Position numbers and translations under genes: made by a program
Source: an uncultured Oscillospiraceae bacterium
GTDB taxonomy: Bacteria; Bacillota; Clostridia; Oscillospirales; Oscillospiraceae
Direction of reading: 5' to 3'
Assembly: GCA_934593275.1 (NCBI GenBank)
Contig: CAKTQE010000057.1
Location: forward strand, 1 to 14,273
Length of the DNA stretch: 14,273 bases
In this document: in pieces, positions 1-6,426 of the stretch
Layout: each line of letters begins with the position of its first letter
Numbering within the stretch: position 1 is the first letter of the stretch
The notes under the pieces: generated by a model
Seen by the model: only the letters and a program-made list of their open reading frames with translations
Database searches by the model: none
What the model was told of the DNA's origin: nothing

Positions 1-20
1 TTTCTTTCACCTTTGGGCAT
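1..20 (-). CDS. Start of a gene leaving the left edge (six codons)
   Basis: An ATG at 20-18 on the minus strand opens MPKGER and runs off the window. It is preceded by a good ribosome binding site (AAGGAGAG, seven bases before the ATG). A TATAAT box at 64-69 would give a short leader of about 37 bases. Six residues are too few to name the protein. The promoter and RBS together make a real start likely, but this rests on context alone. Confidence 0.4.
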
Positions 21-63
21 CTCGTTTCTCTCCTTTTTGTCATTTGATGAGTTGTCCAAAATC

Positions 64-72
64 ATTATACCA
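64..72 (-). promoter_or_regulatory. Extended -10 promoter for the left-edge gene
   Basis: The minus strand reads TGG TATAAT: a consensus -10 box at 69-64 preceded by TGn (72-70), the extended -10 motif. No good -35 box is seen 16-18 bases upstream, where the sequence is TCATTC or similar. The upstream half of the promoter lies in the repeat-like tract that begins near 72. It points at the ATG at position 20. Confidence 0.5.
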
Positions 73-84
73 CATTCTTTCGCT

Positions 85-270
85 CGGAATGACATGTCGG
101 GAGGTGTTTCCATTCAACCGCACGGGTTGTATTCGCCACGGTGCCAGCCCCTCGCCGGGGCTGGATGGCGTTGGGTCAACGCCGCTACATTGTTCCGTAT
201 ATGGGGTGGTACCATTCACCCGCACAGGTTGTAATTGCTACGTGGCGGGCGGCAGATTGCCGCCCCTACG
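85..270. repeat. Intergenic repeat mosaic with three hairpins
   Basis: Two diverged copies of a unit of about 31 bases lie at 111-141 and 213-245; both start CATTCA and contain CCGCAC-GGTTGTA, with most positions identical by eye. Three hairpins lie among them: 143-163 (CCAGCCCC/GGGGCTGG), 167-183 (GGCGTTG/CAACGCC, loop GGT) and 247-265 (GGGCGGCA/TGCCGCCC, loop GAT). No convincing gene is seen here on either strand; the open frames lack a ribosome binding site and cross the hairpins. From memory, tracts of this style (GGGCGGC-hairpin-GCCGCCC, and 'CTTTCGCTCGGAATGACA') recur between genes in Oscillospiraceae genomes, which would make this an interspersed non-coding repeat. That recurrence cannot be tested from one window. 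Confidence 0.6.
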
Positions 271-348
271 TCAATTTACCACGTTTTCTGCATTTTACGA
301 ATGCAAAACCGGCGTTGAATACGTAAATATACGTCCGTTTTGCTTAAA

Positions 349-372
349 ATTGTCAATTGTCCATTGTCAATT
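349..372. repeat. Direct repeat ATTGTCAATT next to the CGGC stop codon
   Basis: ATTGTCAATT occurs at 349-358 and again at 363-372, separated by GTCC. The second copy ends one base before the stop codon (374-376) of the CGGC gene. The tract is AT-rich against GC-rich flanks, suggesting a short repeat inserted immediately behind the last gene of the operon. No intrinsic terminator with a T run is visible for the operon in this stretch. Confidence 0.5.
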
Positions 373-373
373 C

Positions 374-703
374 TTAATGTGTTCCCCGGACGATGGTCAG
401 GCCCTGGGATTCCAGGTATTGGGCGGCCTGGGTGATGGTGGGGCATTCTTTGCCGGTGTCCTGGCGGACAGTGCAGATGCCCAGGTGGCAGACCTTGGCC
501 CCCTCGGAGACCATACGTTCCAGCTTTTCCTGGAATCCTGCGTCGATGCCCGCCTCACAGCCGTTGCACCGGGCCATGGCCACCAGTTCCAGGGGTTCCT
601 CGTAGTCCGCAAAGTGCCGGGTCTTGCCGTTAAAGGCCTTTAGACACCCGGCTCCGGTGCAGACACGGTTGGCATCCAGACAGTTTAACATGGCGATTTT
701 CAT
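374..703 (-). CDS. CGGC-domain small cysteine protein
   Basis: A 109-residue cytoplasmic protein resembling the CGGC domain family (PF08821), a poorly characterised family predicted to bind metal. It begins MKIAMLNCLDANRVC and has seven cysteines (8, 15, 20, 46, 49, 72, 77) plus Cys87. The family's namesake motif is present as Cys46-Asn-Gly-Cys49 rather than CGGC. The ATG overlaps the stop of the ATPase gene as ATGA (700-703), and AGGAGGAAG lies just upstream, so translation is probably coupled. It is the last gene of the riboswitch-controlled cobalamin transporter operon, so its expression should follow B12 status. There is no signal peptide or membrane segment. A role in cobalt or corrinoid handling would fit the context but is only inferred. 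Family assignment is from remembered motif pattern. Confidence 0.75.
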   Translation of the reverse strand: MKIAMLNCLDANRVCTGAGCLKAFNGKTRHFADYEEPLELVAMARCNGCEAGIDAGFQEKLERMVSEGAKVCHLGICTVRQDTGKECPTITQAAQYLESQGLTIVRGTH

Positions 704-1479
704 TTGGCTTCCTCCTGGTTTTTGGGATAGTAGAGAATGCGCAGGATCCCCCGTTCGTCGGTGGATACCCGGGCCTCTACCTCGTAAACCTGGCGGATCA
801 GCTCCGGGGTCAGAACCTGCCGGGGGGTACCCTGGGTGACGATCTGGCCGTCTTTCATTACCACAAGCCAGGTGCAGTACATGGCGGCAATGTTCAAATC
901 GTGAACGGCGGAGATCACCGTTTTGTGGAGGCCTTTCACGATGTCCAGCAATTGCAGCTGGTATTTGATGTCTAAGTGGTTGGTTGGCTCGTCCAGAATC
1001 AGGCAGGGGGTCTGCTGGGCCAAGGCCCGGGCTAAAATCACCCGCTGCTGCTCACCGCCGGAGAGGGTCGAAAAGCTTCGTTTTGCCATGTCGGACATGC
1101 CTACGGTCTCCAGTGCCTGGGCTACAATGGCATAGTCCTCGGCGTTGTCCCGCTCCATGGTCCGCTTATGGGGGGAACGGCCCATGAGTACCACATCCTG
1201 GACGGAAAATTCAAAATTGTAGTAATTGTGCTGCGCCAGGACCGCAATGGTCTGGGCACTTTTTTTGTAGGAGAGTTCACGGATATCCGTGTCGTCCAGC
1301 CGCACGATACCGGCCTGGGGCTTCAGTACCCGGTATATGCATTTGAGCAGGGTGCTTTTGCCGCTGCCGTTGGGGCCGATGATGCCCACAAAATCGTTGT
1401 GGTCCACTTCTAGGGAAACACCCCGGAGGATGGGATTTCCGCCCAGTACCGCTTCAATGTCTTTTGCTTCCAGCTTCAT
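700..1479 (-). CDS. btuD: Cobalamin ABC transporter ATP-binding protein
   Basis: A 259-residue ABC ATPase of the FecE/FepC/BtuD type that powers import through the BtuC-like permease. Walker A is GPNGSGKS (35-42), the Q-loop Gln is at 83, the signature LSGGEQQR is at 139-146, Walker B ends LILDEP with Glu164, and the switch His193 lies in AVHDLN. All catalytic elements are intact. An in-frame start exists 45 codons upstream, but ATG at 1479 is chosen because it forms an ATGA overlap with the permease stop, follows GGAGG, and gives the usual family length. Cobalamin as substrate is inferred from the B12 riboswitch at the head of the operon; the ATPase alone could equally belong to an iron-siderophore or haem transporter. 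Confidence 0.88.
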   Translation of the reverse strand: MKLEAKDIEAVLGGNPILRGVSLEVDHNDFVGIIGPNGSGKSTLLKCIYRVLKPQAGIVRLDDTDIRELSYKKSAQTIAVLAQHNYYNFEFSVQDVVLMGRSPHKRTMERDNAEDYAIVAQALETVGMSDMAKRSFSTLSGGEQQRVILARALAQQTPCLILDEPTNHLDIKYQLQLLDIVKGLHKTVISAVHDLNIAAMYCTWLVVMKDGQIVTQGTPRQVLTPELIRQVYEVEARVSTDERGILRILYYPKNQEEAK

Positions 1480-2552
1480 CCTTCGCCACCTCCAAATCCG
1501 TAACGGCTCCGGGCCATCAAATAGATAAAGCAGGGCGCACCGATCATCGAGGTCAGAATGCCGATGGGCAGTTCCGTCCGATCCAGCAGTGTGCGGCAGG
1601 CAACGTCCGCCCACAGAAGGAATACGGCTCCCAGCAGAGCCGAAATAGGCACTGTTTTTTTATGGTCCGTTCCAAACAGCATCCGAACGATATGTGGGAT
1701 CACCAGGCCTACAAAACCGATGATCCCCGCATTGTACACGGAAAAGCCCACCAGCAGGGAGGACACCACCAGATAGAGAATGCGCCAGCGGTGCAGATCG
1801 GTGCCCAGGGTCACGGCGGACTCGTCGCCTACCAGCATCAGATTCAGGGTGCGGTGCTGGGTCATAAAGAAAGCAACACAGACCAGTGTCACCGCCAGCA
1901 TGGTGGGATTTGTATCCCAGCTGGCGGCGGCCAGACTGCCCATGGTCCAGCGGCCAACGGCGGCAATGGCGTTGCTGCTGTTGTTGATCACATAGAGGAT
2001 AAAACTGGATACCGCCGAGCAGATGGAGGACAGGGCGGTTCCCGCCAGAATCAGCTTTACAGAGGTGGCTCGGCCTCCGATGTTTGCAAGAAACAGCACG
2101 CCCCAGGAGGCGGCAAGGGCACCCAGAAAGGCCATGACACCTACATAGTTTCCGCCAAAAACCGTGCCTACCCCCAGCAGGATCGCAAGGGTCGCACCCA
2201 GGGAGGCACCGGAAGAAACGCCCAGAATATAGGGGTCAGCCAGGGGATTTTTGACGATGGCCTGCATGACTACGCCGGAGATCGCCAGAGCGGCCCCAAC
2301 GCAAATGGCAAGCACCAGCCGGGGCAGCCGGATAAACCAGACAATATCGCTGAGACTGCCGCTGCCGTAAAGCTCCGGGTCGCCGATTTTCAGCGTTTTA
2401 TAGAGGATCACACTGTAAACATCTTTGACGGAAAGGTTTGCTGCACCCATGGTCACGGCCCAGCACAACGATAGAAACAGGATCGCTATTAAAAGGATAA
2501 TCGCCACAATATACAGGGGCTTTCCATGAAAAATACCGTTTTTTAAGTCCAT
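1476..2552 (-). CDS. btuC: Cobalamin ABC transporter permease (FecCD/BtuC family)
   Basis: A 358-residue integral membrane protein of the FecCD family, which forms the dimeric translocation channel. An N-terminal hydrophobic helix (about 13-35) follows a short charged tail, and several further hydrophobic segments fit the roughly ten-helix fold. Family hallmarks are the NPLADPYILGVSSGA stretch (102-116) and, near the C-terminus, GFVGLVIPHIVRM followed by LPIGILTSMIGAP. The start at 2552 has AGGAAG about seven bases upstream. The gene lies 66 bases after the binding-protein gene, across a strong hairpin, and overlaps the ATPase start by four bases. Length is normal for the family. The substrate call rests on the operon's cobalamin riboswitch. 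Confidence 0.88.
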   Translation of the reverse strand: MDLKNGIFHGKPLYIVAIILLIAILFLSLCWAVTMGAANLSVKDVYSVILYKTLKIGDPELYGSGSLSDIVWFIRLPRLVLAICVGAALAISGVVMQAIVKNPLADPYILGVSSGASLGATLAILLGVGTVFGGNYVGVMAFLGALAASWGVLFLANIGGRATSVKLILAGTALSSICSAVSSFILYVINNSSNAIAAVGRWTMGSLAAASWDTNPTMLAVTLVCVAFFMTQHRTLNLMLVGDESAVTLGTDLHRWRILYLVVSSLLVGFSVYNAGIIGFVGLVIPHIVRMLFGTDHKKTVPISALLGAVFLLWADVACRTLLDRTELPIGILTSMIGAPCFIYLMARSRYGFGGGEG

Positions 2553-2570
2553 ATGATCTTCCTATAGCAA

Positions 2571-2602
2571 TCTCTGGGTATCGGTTTGCCGATACCCAGA
2601 GA
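2571..2602 (-). other. Perfect 14-bp intercistronic hairpin between btuF and btuC
   Basis: TCTCTGGGTATCGG (2571-2584) pairs perfectly with 2589-2602 around a four-base loop. In the direction of transcription it is not followed by a T run (the next bases are TTGCTATAGG), so it is not a standard intrinsic terminator. Hairpins behind binding-protein genes often protect the upstream mRNA and allow more binding protein than permease; that role is inferred here. Confidence 0.7.
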
Positions 2603-2618
2603 CAAATATTTTTGTGTA

Positions 2619-3722
2619 TTACTGATACAGCTCGGGATACAGATTGGTAGCTACATCCAGAATGCCGTCAATGGTACGCATGCCGCTGCAATAGATGCCG
2701 GAAAGGTTGATGGCGAACACTCTGTTGTTCTTTACGGCATCCAGGCTGGCGAAAGCGGGATTCTCGGTAATCAGCTTTACCACCTGGTCACCGGCGTAGT
2801 CCACATCACCAACGGAGTAGCCGTCATACCAAACCATGAAAATGGCATCGGGATTGGCCAGTACCAGGTCTTCGGCACTGATATTGCCGTTTTCGCCGTG
2901 CTTGCCCACGGCCAGCTCCGCACCGCCGTGGATGGCAACGTTGCCGCCCAGTACATCCTCGCCGTACACACGGTAGGTGCCGCCCTCATCCTCCAGAACA
3001 GCGGCGGTTAGTCTGGTTTTGTCGGCCAGGTAATCGTCAATCTGCTGGACCTGGGCTTTCATGTCGTTGACAATGGCCTCGGCCTTGTCTTGCACGTCAA
3101 AAATCTCGCCCAGGGTCAGGATGTCCTGATATTCGTGCTCAACGGTCTGGGGGTTCTCGGCGGCCTTGCCACGGCAGGCACTGTTCAGGGACATGTAGGT
3201 GCCCACGTTCCGCTGATGCCAGAAGTCCACGTCGCCCAGACGTTTGTCGGAGAAAGTGGAGTACCAGCCGGTGATGAAGTCCGGATTCAGAGCAATGATT
3301 TCTTCCTTGCTGGGCATTTTGTCGTAGTAGTTGATGGTTTCAAAGTCGGCCTTCAAATCCTTCCGGACATCACCGTCCAGGCCGTAGGCACCCACGATCT
3401 TATCGGCCAGACCCAGAGCCAACAGGATTTCGATGTTGTCCTGGCTCTGCGCCCATACCCGCTCAGGGGCCTTCTCAAAGGTGTATTCCACGGGCTCCTT
3501 GGAGTAGTTATAGGTCTGAATGGTCAGGGGATAGACTGTGTGCTTTGCACTTTCGGTGGGGGCCTCGGTGGTTTCCACGGTGGTCTCCGCAGTGGTCTCC
3601 GGGGCGGCGGTGGTTTCGGGAGCGGTGGTGGCGGCGGGGGCGGTCTGGCCGCCGCAGGCTGCCAGACTCAGGACCAGCAGAGCTGCCAGGACCAGGGTCA
3701 GGATGCGTTTTGCGTTGTGCAT
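2619..3722 (-). CDS. btuF: Cobalamin-binding lipoprotein, ABC transporter
   Basis: The substrate-binding component, anchored outside the membrane as a lipoprotein. From the ATG at 3722 it has 367 residues: a basic N-terminus (MHNAKR), a hydrophobic stretch, then the lipobox LAAC with Cys23 as the acylated residue. A Thr/Ala/Glu-rich linker (about 25-60) leads to a periplasmic-binding-protein type II fold (PF01497), recognisable from ERVWAQSQDNIEILLALG and IIALNPDFITGW. A TTG start 11 codons upstream is in frame, but the ATG at 3722 has GAGGA about eight bases before it and gives a normal signal peptide. It is first in the operon, behind a cobalamin riboswitch and terminator, which is the main reason to call cobalamin rather than iron-siderophore as ligand. 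Confidence 0.85.
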   Translation of the reverse strand: MHNAKRILTLVLAALLVLSLAACGGQTAPAATTAPETTAAPETTAETTVETTEAPTESAKHTVYPLTIQTYNYSKEPVEYTFEKAPERVWAQSQDNIEILLALGLADKIVGAYGLDGDVRKDLKADFETINYYDKMPSKEEIIALNPDFITGWYSTFSDKRLGDVDFWHQRNVGTYMSLNSACRGKAAENPQTVEHEYQDILTLGEIFDVQDKAEAIVNDMKAQVQQIDDYLADKTRLTAAVLEDEGGTYRVYGEDVLGGNVAIHGGAELAVGKHGENGNISAEDLVLANPDAIFMVWYDGYSVGDVDYAGDQVVKLITENPAFASLDAVKNNRVFAINLSGIYCSGMRTIDGILDVATNLYPELYQ

Positions 3723-3786
3723 AAAGATTCCTCGATTTCTTGTGTTTATTTTCAATCTCCAGGGGAGTTGAATGCGGTTTTACACG

Positions 3787-3821
3787 AAAAAAGGACCTGC
3801 CATCGGAAAAGACGGCAGGTC
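3787..3821 (-). terminator. Intrinsic terminator of the cobalamin riboswitch
   Basis: On the minus strand GACCTGCC (3821-3814) pairs with GGCAGGTC (3801-3794) and is followed by C and six T residues (3792-3787). It sits between the riboswitch aptamer and the btuF start, so it is the likely expression platform: cobalamin binding should favour termination. Confidence 0.85.
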
Positions 3822-3827
3822 TACAAA

Positions 3828-3846
3828 GCAGAGGGGAAACCTCTGC
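3828..3846 (-). other. Small hairpin between aptamer and terminator
   Basis: GCAGAGG (3828-3834) pairs with CCTCTGC (3840-3846) around a five-base loop, seven bases before the terminator stem. It may be part of the expression platform or only a spacer element. A second possible pairing nearby joins 3856-3862 to 3879-3885, competing with the aptamer's P1. Confidence 0.5.
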
Positions 3847-3877
3847 ATAGGTTCTGACTCCAGTTCCGGCGGAGACA

Positions 3878-3986
3878 ATGGAGCCGCAAGGTATCCTGAC
3901 TTATCCCAAACCGGGCTTCACAGTGACCGACTCGCAGGGCTTTGCACCCTATTCCCCTGGCGGCCCAAAGCCGCAGGCGGTTCCAT
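3878..3986 (-). promoter_or_regulatory. Cobalamin riboswitch (aptamer)
   Basis: The minus-strand RNA shows the hallmarks of the cobalamin aptamer (Rfam RF00174): GGGGAATAGGGTGCAAAGCCC, then GGTCACTGTGAAG, and finally the B12 box AGTCAGGATACC (3901-3890). The ends close as a P1 helix: 3977-3986 pairs with 3878-3887, nine of ten positions. It lies between a promoter and an intrinsic terminator ahead of btuF, so bound cobalamin should switch off uptake. The aptamer class is sure from the conserved boxes; whether adenosyl- or aquocobalamin is preferred cannot be told. Confidence 0.93.
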
Positions 3987-4007
3987 GGCGATATTCAAAG
4001 CGTGTAC

Positions 4008-4036
4008 AATATAGCACGGATGAAATCAGAATGCAA
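4008..4036 (-). promoter_or_regulatory. Promoter of the btu operon
   Basis: Minus strand: -35 TTGCAT (4036-4031), 17-base spacer, -10 TATATT (4013-4008), with TGC immediately before the -10 (extended -10). Transcription would start near 4000, just ahead of the cobalamin aptamer. Confidence 0.75.
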
Positions 4037-4066
4037 TTCTTTTTTGATTGCCGGAGAAAATTTTTT

Positions 4067-4996
4067 TCACTGGTTTTCCTTGGAACCGGGCCAGAAAGGC
4101 TCCGGGCAGCAGCCCCCCCGCTGGCGGATCTGCAATTCCTGACTTTTGACGCTGACGGTGGTGCAGGGGGGGATGGAACTGGTGATAAACACGTTGGAGC
4201 CGATGACGCTGTCCCGGCCAATGACGGTCTCGCCTCCTAAGATGGACGCACCGGCGTAAATGGTCACATTGTCCTCAATGGTGGGGTGCCGCCGCTTGCC
4301 CCGGAGACTCTGGCCCCCACGGGTGGTCAGTGCGCCCAGGGTCACGCCCTGGTAGATTTTTACATGGTCCCCAATGACCGTGGTCTCTCCGATGACGATG
4401 CCGGTACCGTGGTCGATGAAAAAGTATTTGCCGATGGTGGCCCCGGGGTTGATGTCAATGCCCGTGACGCTGTGGGCGTGTTCCGTCATGATCCGGGGAA
4501 GCAGTGGCACCCCCTGGCAGTAGAGAATGTGGGCCAGACGGTAGACGGTGATGGCAAAAATGCCGGGATAGCAGTAGACGATCTCATCGGTGCTGTAGGC
4601 CGCCGGGTCGCCGTCGTAAAAGGCCTCCACATCGGTCTGGATCACCGCCCGCAGTGCGGGGATGGCCCGGAAGAATTCCAGACTCACCTGTTGGGCTTTC
4701 TCCTGGGCTTCCTGCTCGCTCAAATCCTGGTGGTATACCGCCGTCAACTGCTTTACCAGATTGTACATCACGTCTTCAATGAGCATGGAAAGATTGTGAT
4801 GGGCATTGTACATCCGGAAATTCCGGTCCCGGCTGAATCCGGGGTAGACAATGCGCATGAGCTTTTGAATCATGTCGATGACCACGGCCTTGTCCGGATG
4901 GGCAAAGGGACTCATGCGGTCAATGCTGCGGCCATTGTGATAATCCTCCAGAATGGTATCCACAATGGCCTCTACCTGCTGCTCCATAGTAGCCAT
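4067..4996 (-). CDS. cysE: Serine O-acetyltransferase (EpsC/CysE)
   Basis: It transfers acetyl from acetyl-CoA to L-serine, giving O-acetylserine, the first step of cysteine synthesis in the cytoplasm. The 309-residue protein has an alpha-helical N-terminal region (to about 175) and a C-terminal left-handed beta-helix of hexapeptide repeats (about 180-280: INPGATIG, VIGETTVIGD, VTIYAGASILGG). The active-site histidines are His196 (DHGTG) and His237 (RRHPTI). Length fits the EpsC subgroup of Firmicutes, longer than enterobacterial CysE. The frame is open far upstream into murA, but the ATG at 4996 is preceded by AAGGAGG at the right distance and matches the family N-terminus. A strong terminator lies directly ahead of its RBS. 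No cysteine synthase gene is adjacent. Confidence 0.92.
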   Translation of the reverse strand: MATMEQQVEAIVDTILEDYHNGRSIDRMSPFAHPDKAVVIDMIQKLMRIVYPGFSRDRNFRMYNAHHNLSMLIEDVMYNLVKQLTAVYHQDLSEQEAQEKAQQVSLEFFRAIPALRAVIQTDVEAFYDGDPAAYSTDEIVYCYPGIFAITVYRLAHILYCQGVPLLPRIMTEHAHSVTGIDINPGATIGKYFFIDHGTGIVIGETTVIGDHVKIYQGVTLGALTTRGGQSLRGKRRHPTIEDNVTIYAGASILGGETVIGRDSVIGSNVFITSSIPPCTTVSVKSQELQIRQRGGCCPEPFWPGSKENQ

Positions 4997-5015
4997 TAAA
5001 CTGCCTCCTTTACGC

Positions 5016-5043
5016 AAAAAGCGGCCCGGAAAAACCGGGCCGC
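5016..5043 (-). terminator. Intrinsic terminator between murA and cysE
   Basis: GCGGCCCGG (5021-5029) pairs with 5035-5043, a perfect 9-bp GC-rich stem with a five-base loop, and is followed on the minus strand by five T residues (5020-5016). It lies just behind the murA stop and ends only about seven bases before the cysE ribosome binding site. Confidence 0.85.
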
Positions 5044-5051
5044 CCATAAAA

Positions 5052-6317
5052 TCAGTCTTCAACACGACGAATCTCGGCCCCAAGGGCGGTAAGCTTTCCA
5101 ATGAGGTCTTCATAGCCCCGTTCCACAAAGTGGATGTTTTCCACCTGGGTGTGGCCCTGGGCACTGAGTCCCGCAATGACCAGAGCCGCACCGGCCCGCA
5201 GGTCGTGGGCAAAGACCCTGGCTCCGTGGAGGGTATTGACGCCCCCAACGGTGGCGGTTTTTCCCTCAATGCGGATGTTGGCTCCCATGTGTTCCAGTTC
5301 CTCGCAGTAGCCGAAGAACCGGGTTTCGTATACGCTTTCGGTCAGGCGGCTGGTGCCTTTGGCCAGAGACATACACACACAGACCTGGGCCTGCATATCC
5401 GTGGGGAAGCCGGGATAGGGGCGGGTCTTGACGGTGGTCTGCCGCAAAGGCCCATTTCGGATGACCCGGATGGCATCGTCAAAGACGATGATTTTGGCAC
5501 CCATTTCTTCCAGCTTGCTGGTGATGCACTCCATGTGCTTGGGAATCACATTCTGAACCAGGATGTTGCCCCCGGTGGCGGTGACTGCCGCCATATAGGT
5601 CCCGGCCTCGATCTGGTCCGGGATGATGGCGTAGGTGCCGCCTTTTAAGGTGTTGACTCCCCGGATCTTTACCGTATCCGTACCGGCACCGGTGATCCGT
5701 GCGCCCATGGTGTTTAAGAAGTTGGCAAGGTCCACGATGTGGGGTTCTTTGGCGGCGTTTTCGATGATGGTCTGGCCGGGAAGCAGGGTGGCCGCCAGCA
5801 TGATGTTCACCGTGGCACCAACGCTTGACATATCCAGGGAGATCCTGGCACCGTGGAGACCCTCTTCACCGGGCTTCAAGGCAATGAAGTCTTCCCGTTC
5901 ATCCACCTCCGCACCCAGGGCAAAAAAGCCTTTCATGTGCTGGTCAATGGGCCGGGAGGCAAAGTTGCAGCCCCCGGGCAGGGCCACGTGGGCCTTTCCA
6001 AACCGGCCAAGCAGTGCGCCCATCAGATAATAGCTGGCCCGCATTTTCCGAACCAGGTCCGCATCCGGGGCGGCGCACTGTACATCGGTACAGTCCAACT
6101 CCACCACATGGGGTTCCGGGTAGCTGAGCTTTGCGCCCATTCCCTCTAAAATATCCAGAAGGATGCGGACATCGGATATATCAGGTACGTTTTCAACACG
6201 GCATTTTCCGCTGACCAGCAGGGCCGCGGGCAGAATGGCCACTGCCGCGTTTTTGGCACCGCTGATGGTGACGGTCCCTTCCAGAGGGTGGCCGCCGTTA
6301 ATTTCATATCTGGCCAA
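5052..6317 (-). CDS. murA: UDP-N-acetylglucosamine 1-carboxyvinyltransferase
   Basis: MurA adds enolpyruvate from PEP to UDP-GlcNAc, the first committed step of peptidoglycan precursor synthesis, in the cytoplasm. The 421-residue length is typical. The N-terminus has the family's SGAKNAAVAILPA stretch (19-31), and the catalytic loop reads LPGGCNFASRPIDQH with Cys117 in place, so a fosfomycin-sensitive type enzyme is expected. RKMRASYYLMG (90-100) is also conserved. The start codon is TTG at 6317: AAGGAGAGG lies eight bases upstream, and the first residues match the family (ARYEINGGHPLEG). It has its own promoter in the gap after the rRNA methyltransferase and a terminator directly behind it. 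Clostridia often have two MurA paralogues; which one this is cannot be told. Confidence 0.96.
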   Translation of the reverse strand: MARYEINGGHPLEGTVTISGAKNAAVAILPAALLVSGKCRVENVPDISDVRILLDILEGMGAKLSYPEPHVVELDCTDVQCAAPDADLVRKMRASYYLMGALLGRFGKAHVALPGGCNFASRPIDQHMKGFFALGAEVDEREDFIALKPGEEGLHGARISLDMSSVGATVNIMLAATLLPGQTIIENAAKEPHIVDLANFLNTMGARITGAGTDTVKIRGVNTLKGGTYAIIPDQIEAGTYMAAVTATGGNILVQNVIPKHMECITSKLEEMGAKIIVFDDAIRVIRNGPLRQTTVKTRPYPGFPTDMQAQVCVCMSLAKGTSRLTESVYETRFFGYCEELEHMGANIRIEGKTATVGGVNTLHGARVFAHDLRAGAALVIAGLSAQGHTQVENIHFVERGYEDLIGKLTALGAEIRRVED

Positions 6318-6372
6318 GGAACGATCCTCTCCTTGTGATAAATTCAGGGGTAGAACATTAAAATTCCAGAGT

Positions 6373-6401
6373 ATTCTATCATAAAATAGAGAATTTGTAA
6401 A
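6373..6401 (-). promoter_or_regulatory. Promoter of murA
   Basis: Minus strand: -35 TTTACA (6401-6396), 17-base spacer, -10 TAGAAT (6378-6373), with TGA just before the -10. Both boxes match consensus at five of six positions. The predicted start near 6366 leaves a leader of about 50 bases before the TTG start. Confidence 0.8.
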
Positions 6402-6426
6402 GGGAGATTCTTAGACTTCCCTTGAA

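Noticed and set aside
85..270. CRISPR array
   Set aside because: Only two diverged copies about 100 bases apart with hairpins in between; no regular repeat-spacer pattern and no cas genes.
44..643. A 199-codon open frame on the plus strand across the repeat mosaic and the CGGC gene
   Set aside because: It crosses three hairpins and a conserved antisense gene and lacks an RBS.
1464..2474. A 336-codon open frame on the plus strand opposite the btuC permease
   Set aside because: Its Gly/Gln/His-rich translation is the antisense of hydrophobic helices; the permease on the minus strand has clear family motifs and an operon setting.
700..3722. Iron-siderophore or haem uptake as the role of the ABC transporter
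   Set aside because: The protein families alone would allow it, but the cobalamin riboswitch with its B12 box directly ahead of the operon makes cobalamin or another corrinoid much more likely.
4997..5269. N-terminal extension of cysE by 91 codons
   Set aside because: The extension is antisense/out-of-frame murA sequence, has no family similarity, crosses a terminator, and the ATG at 4996 has a strong RBS.
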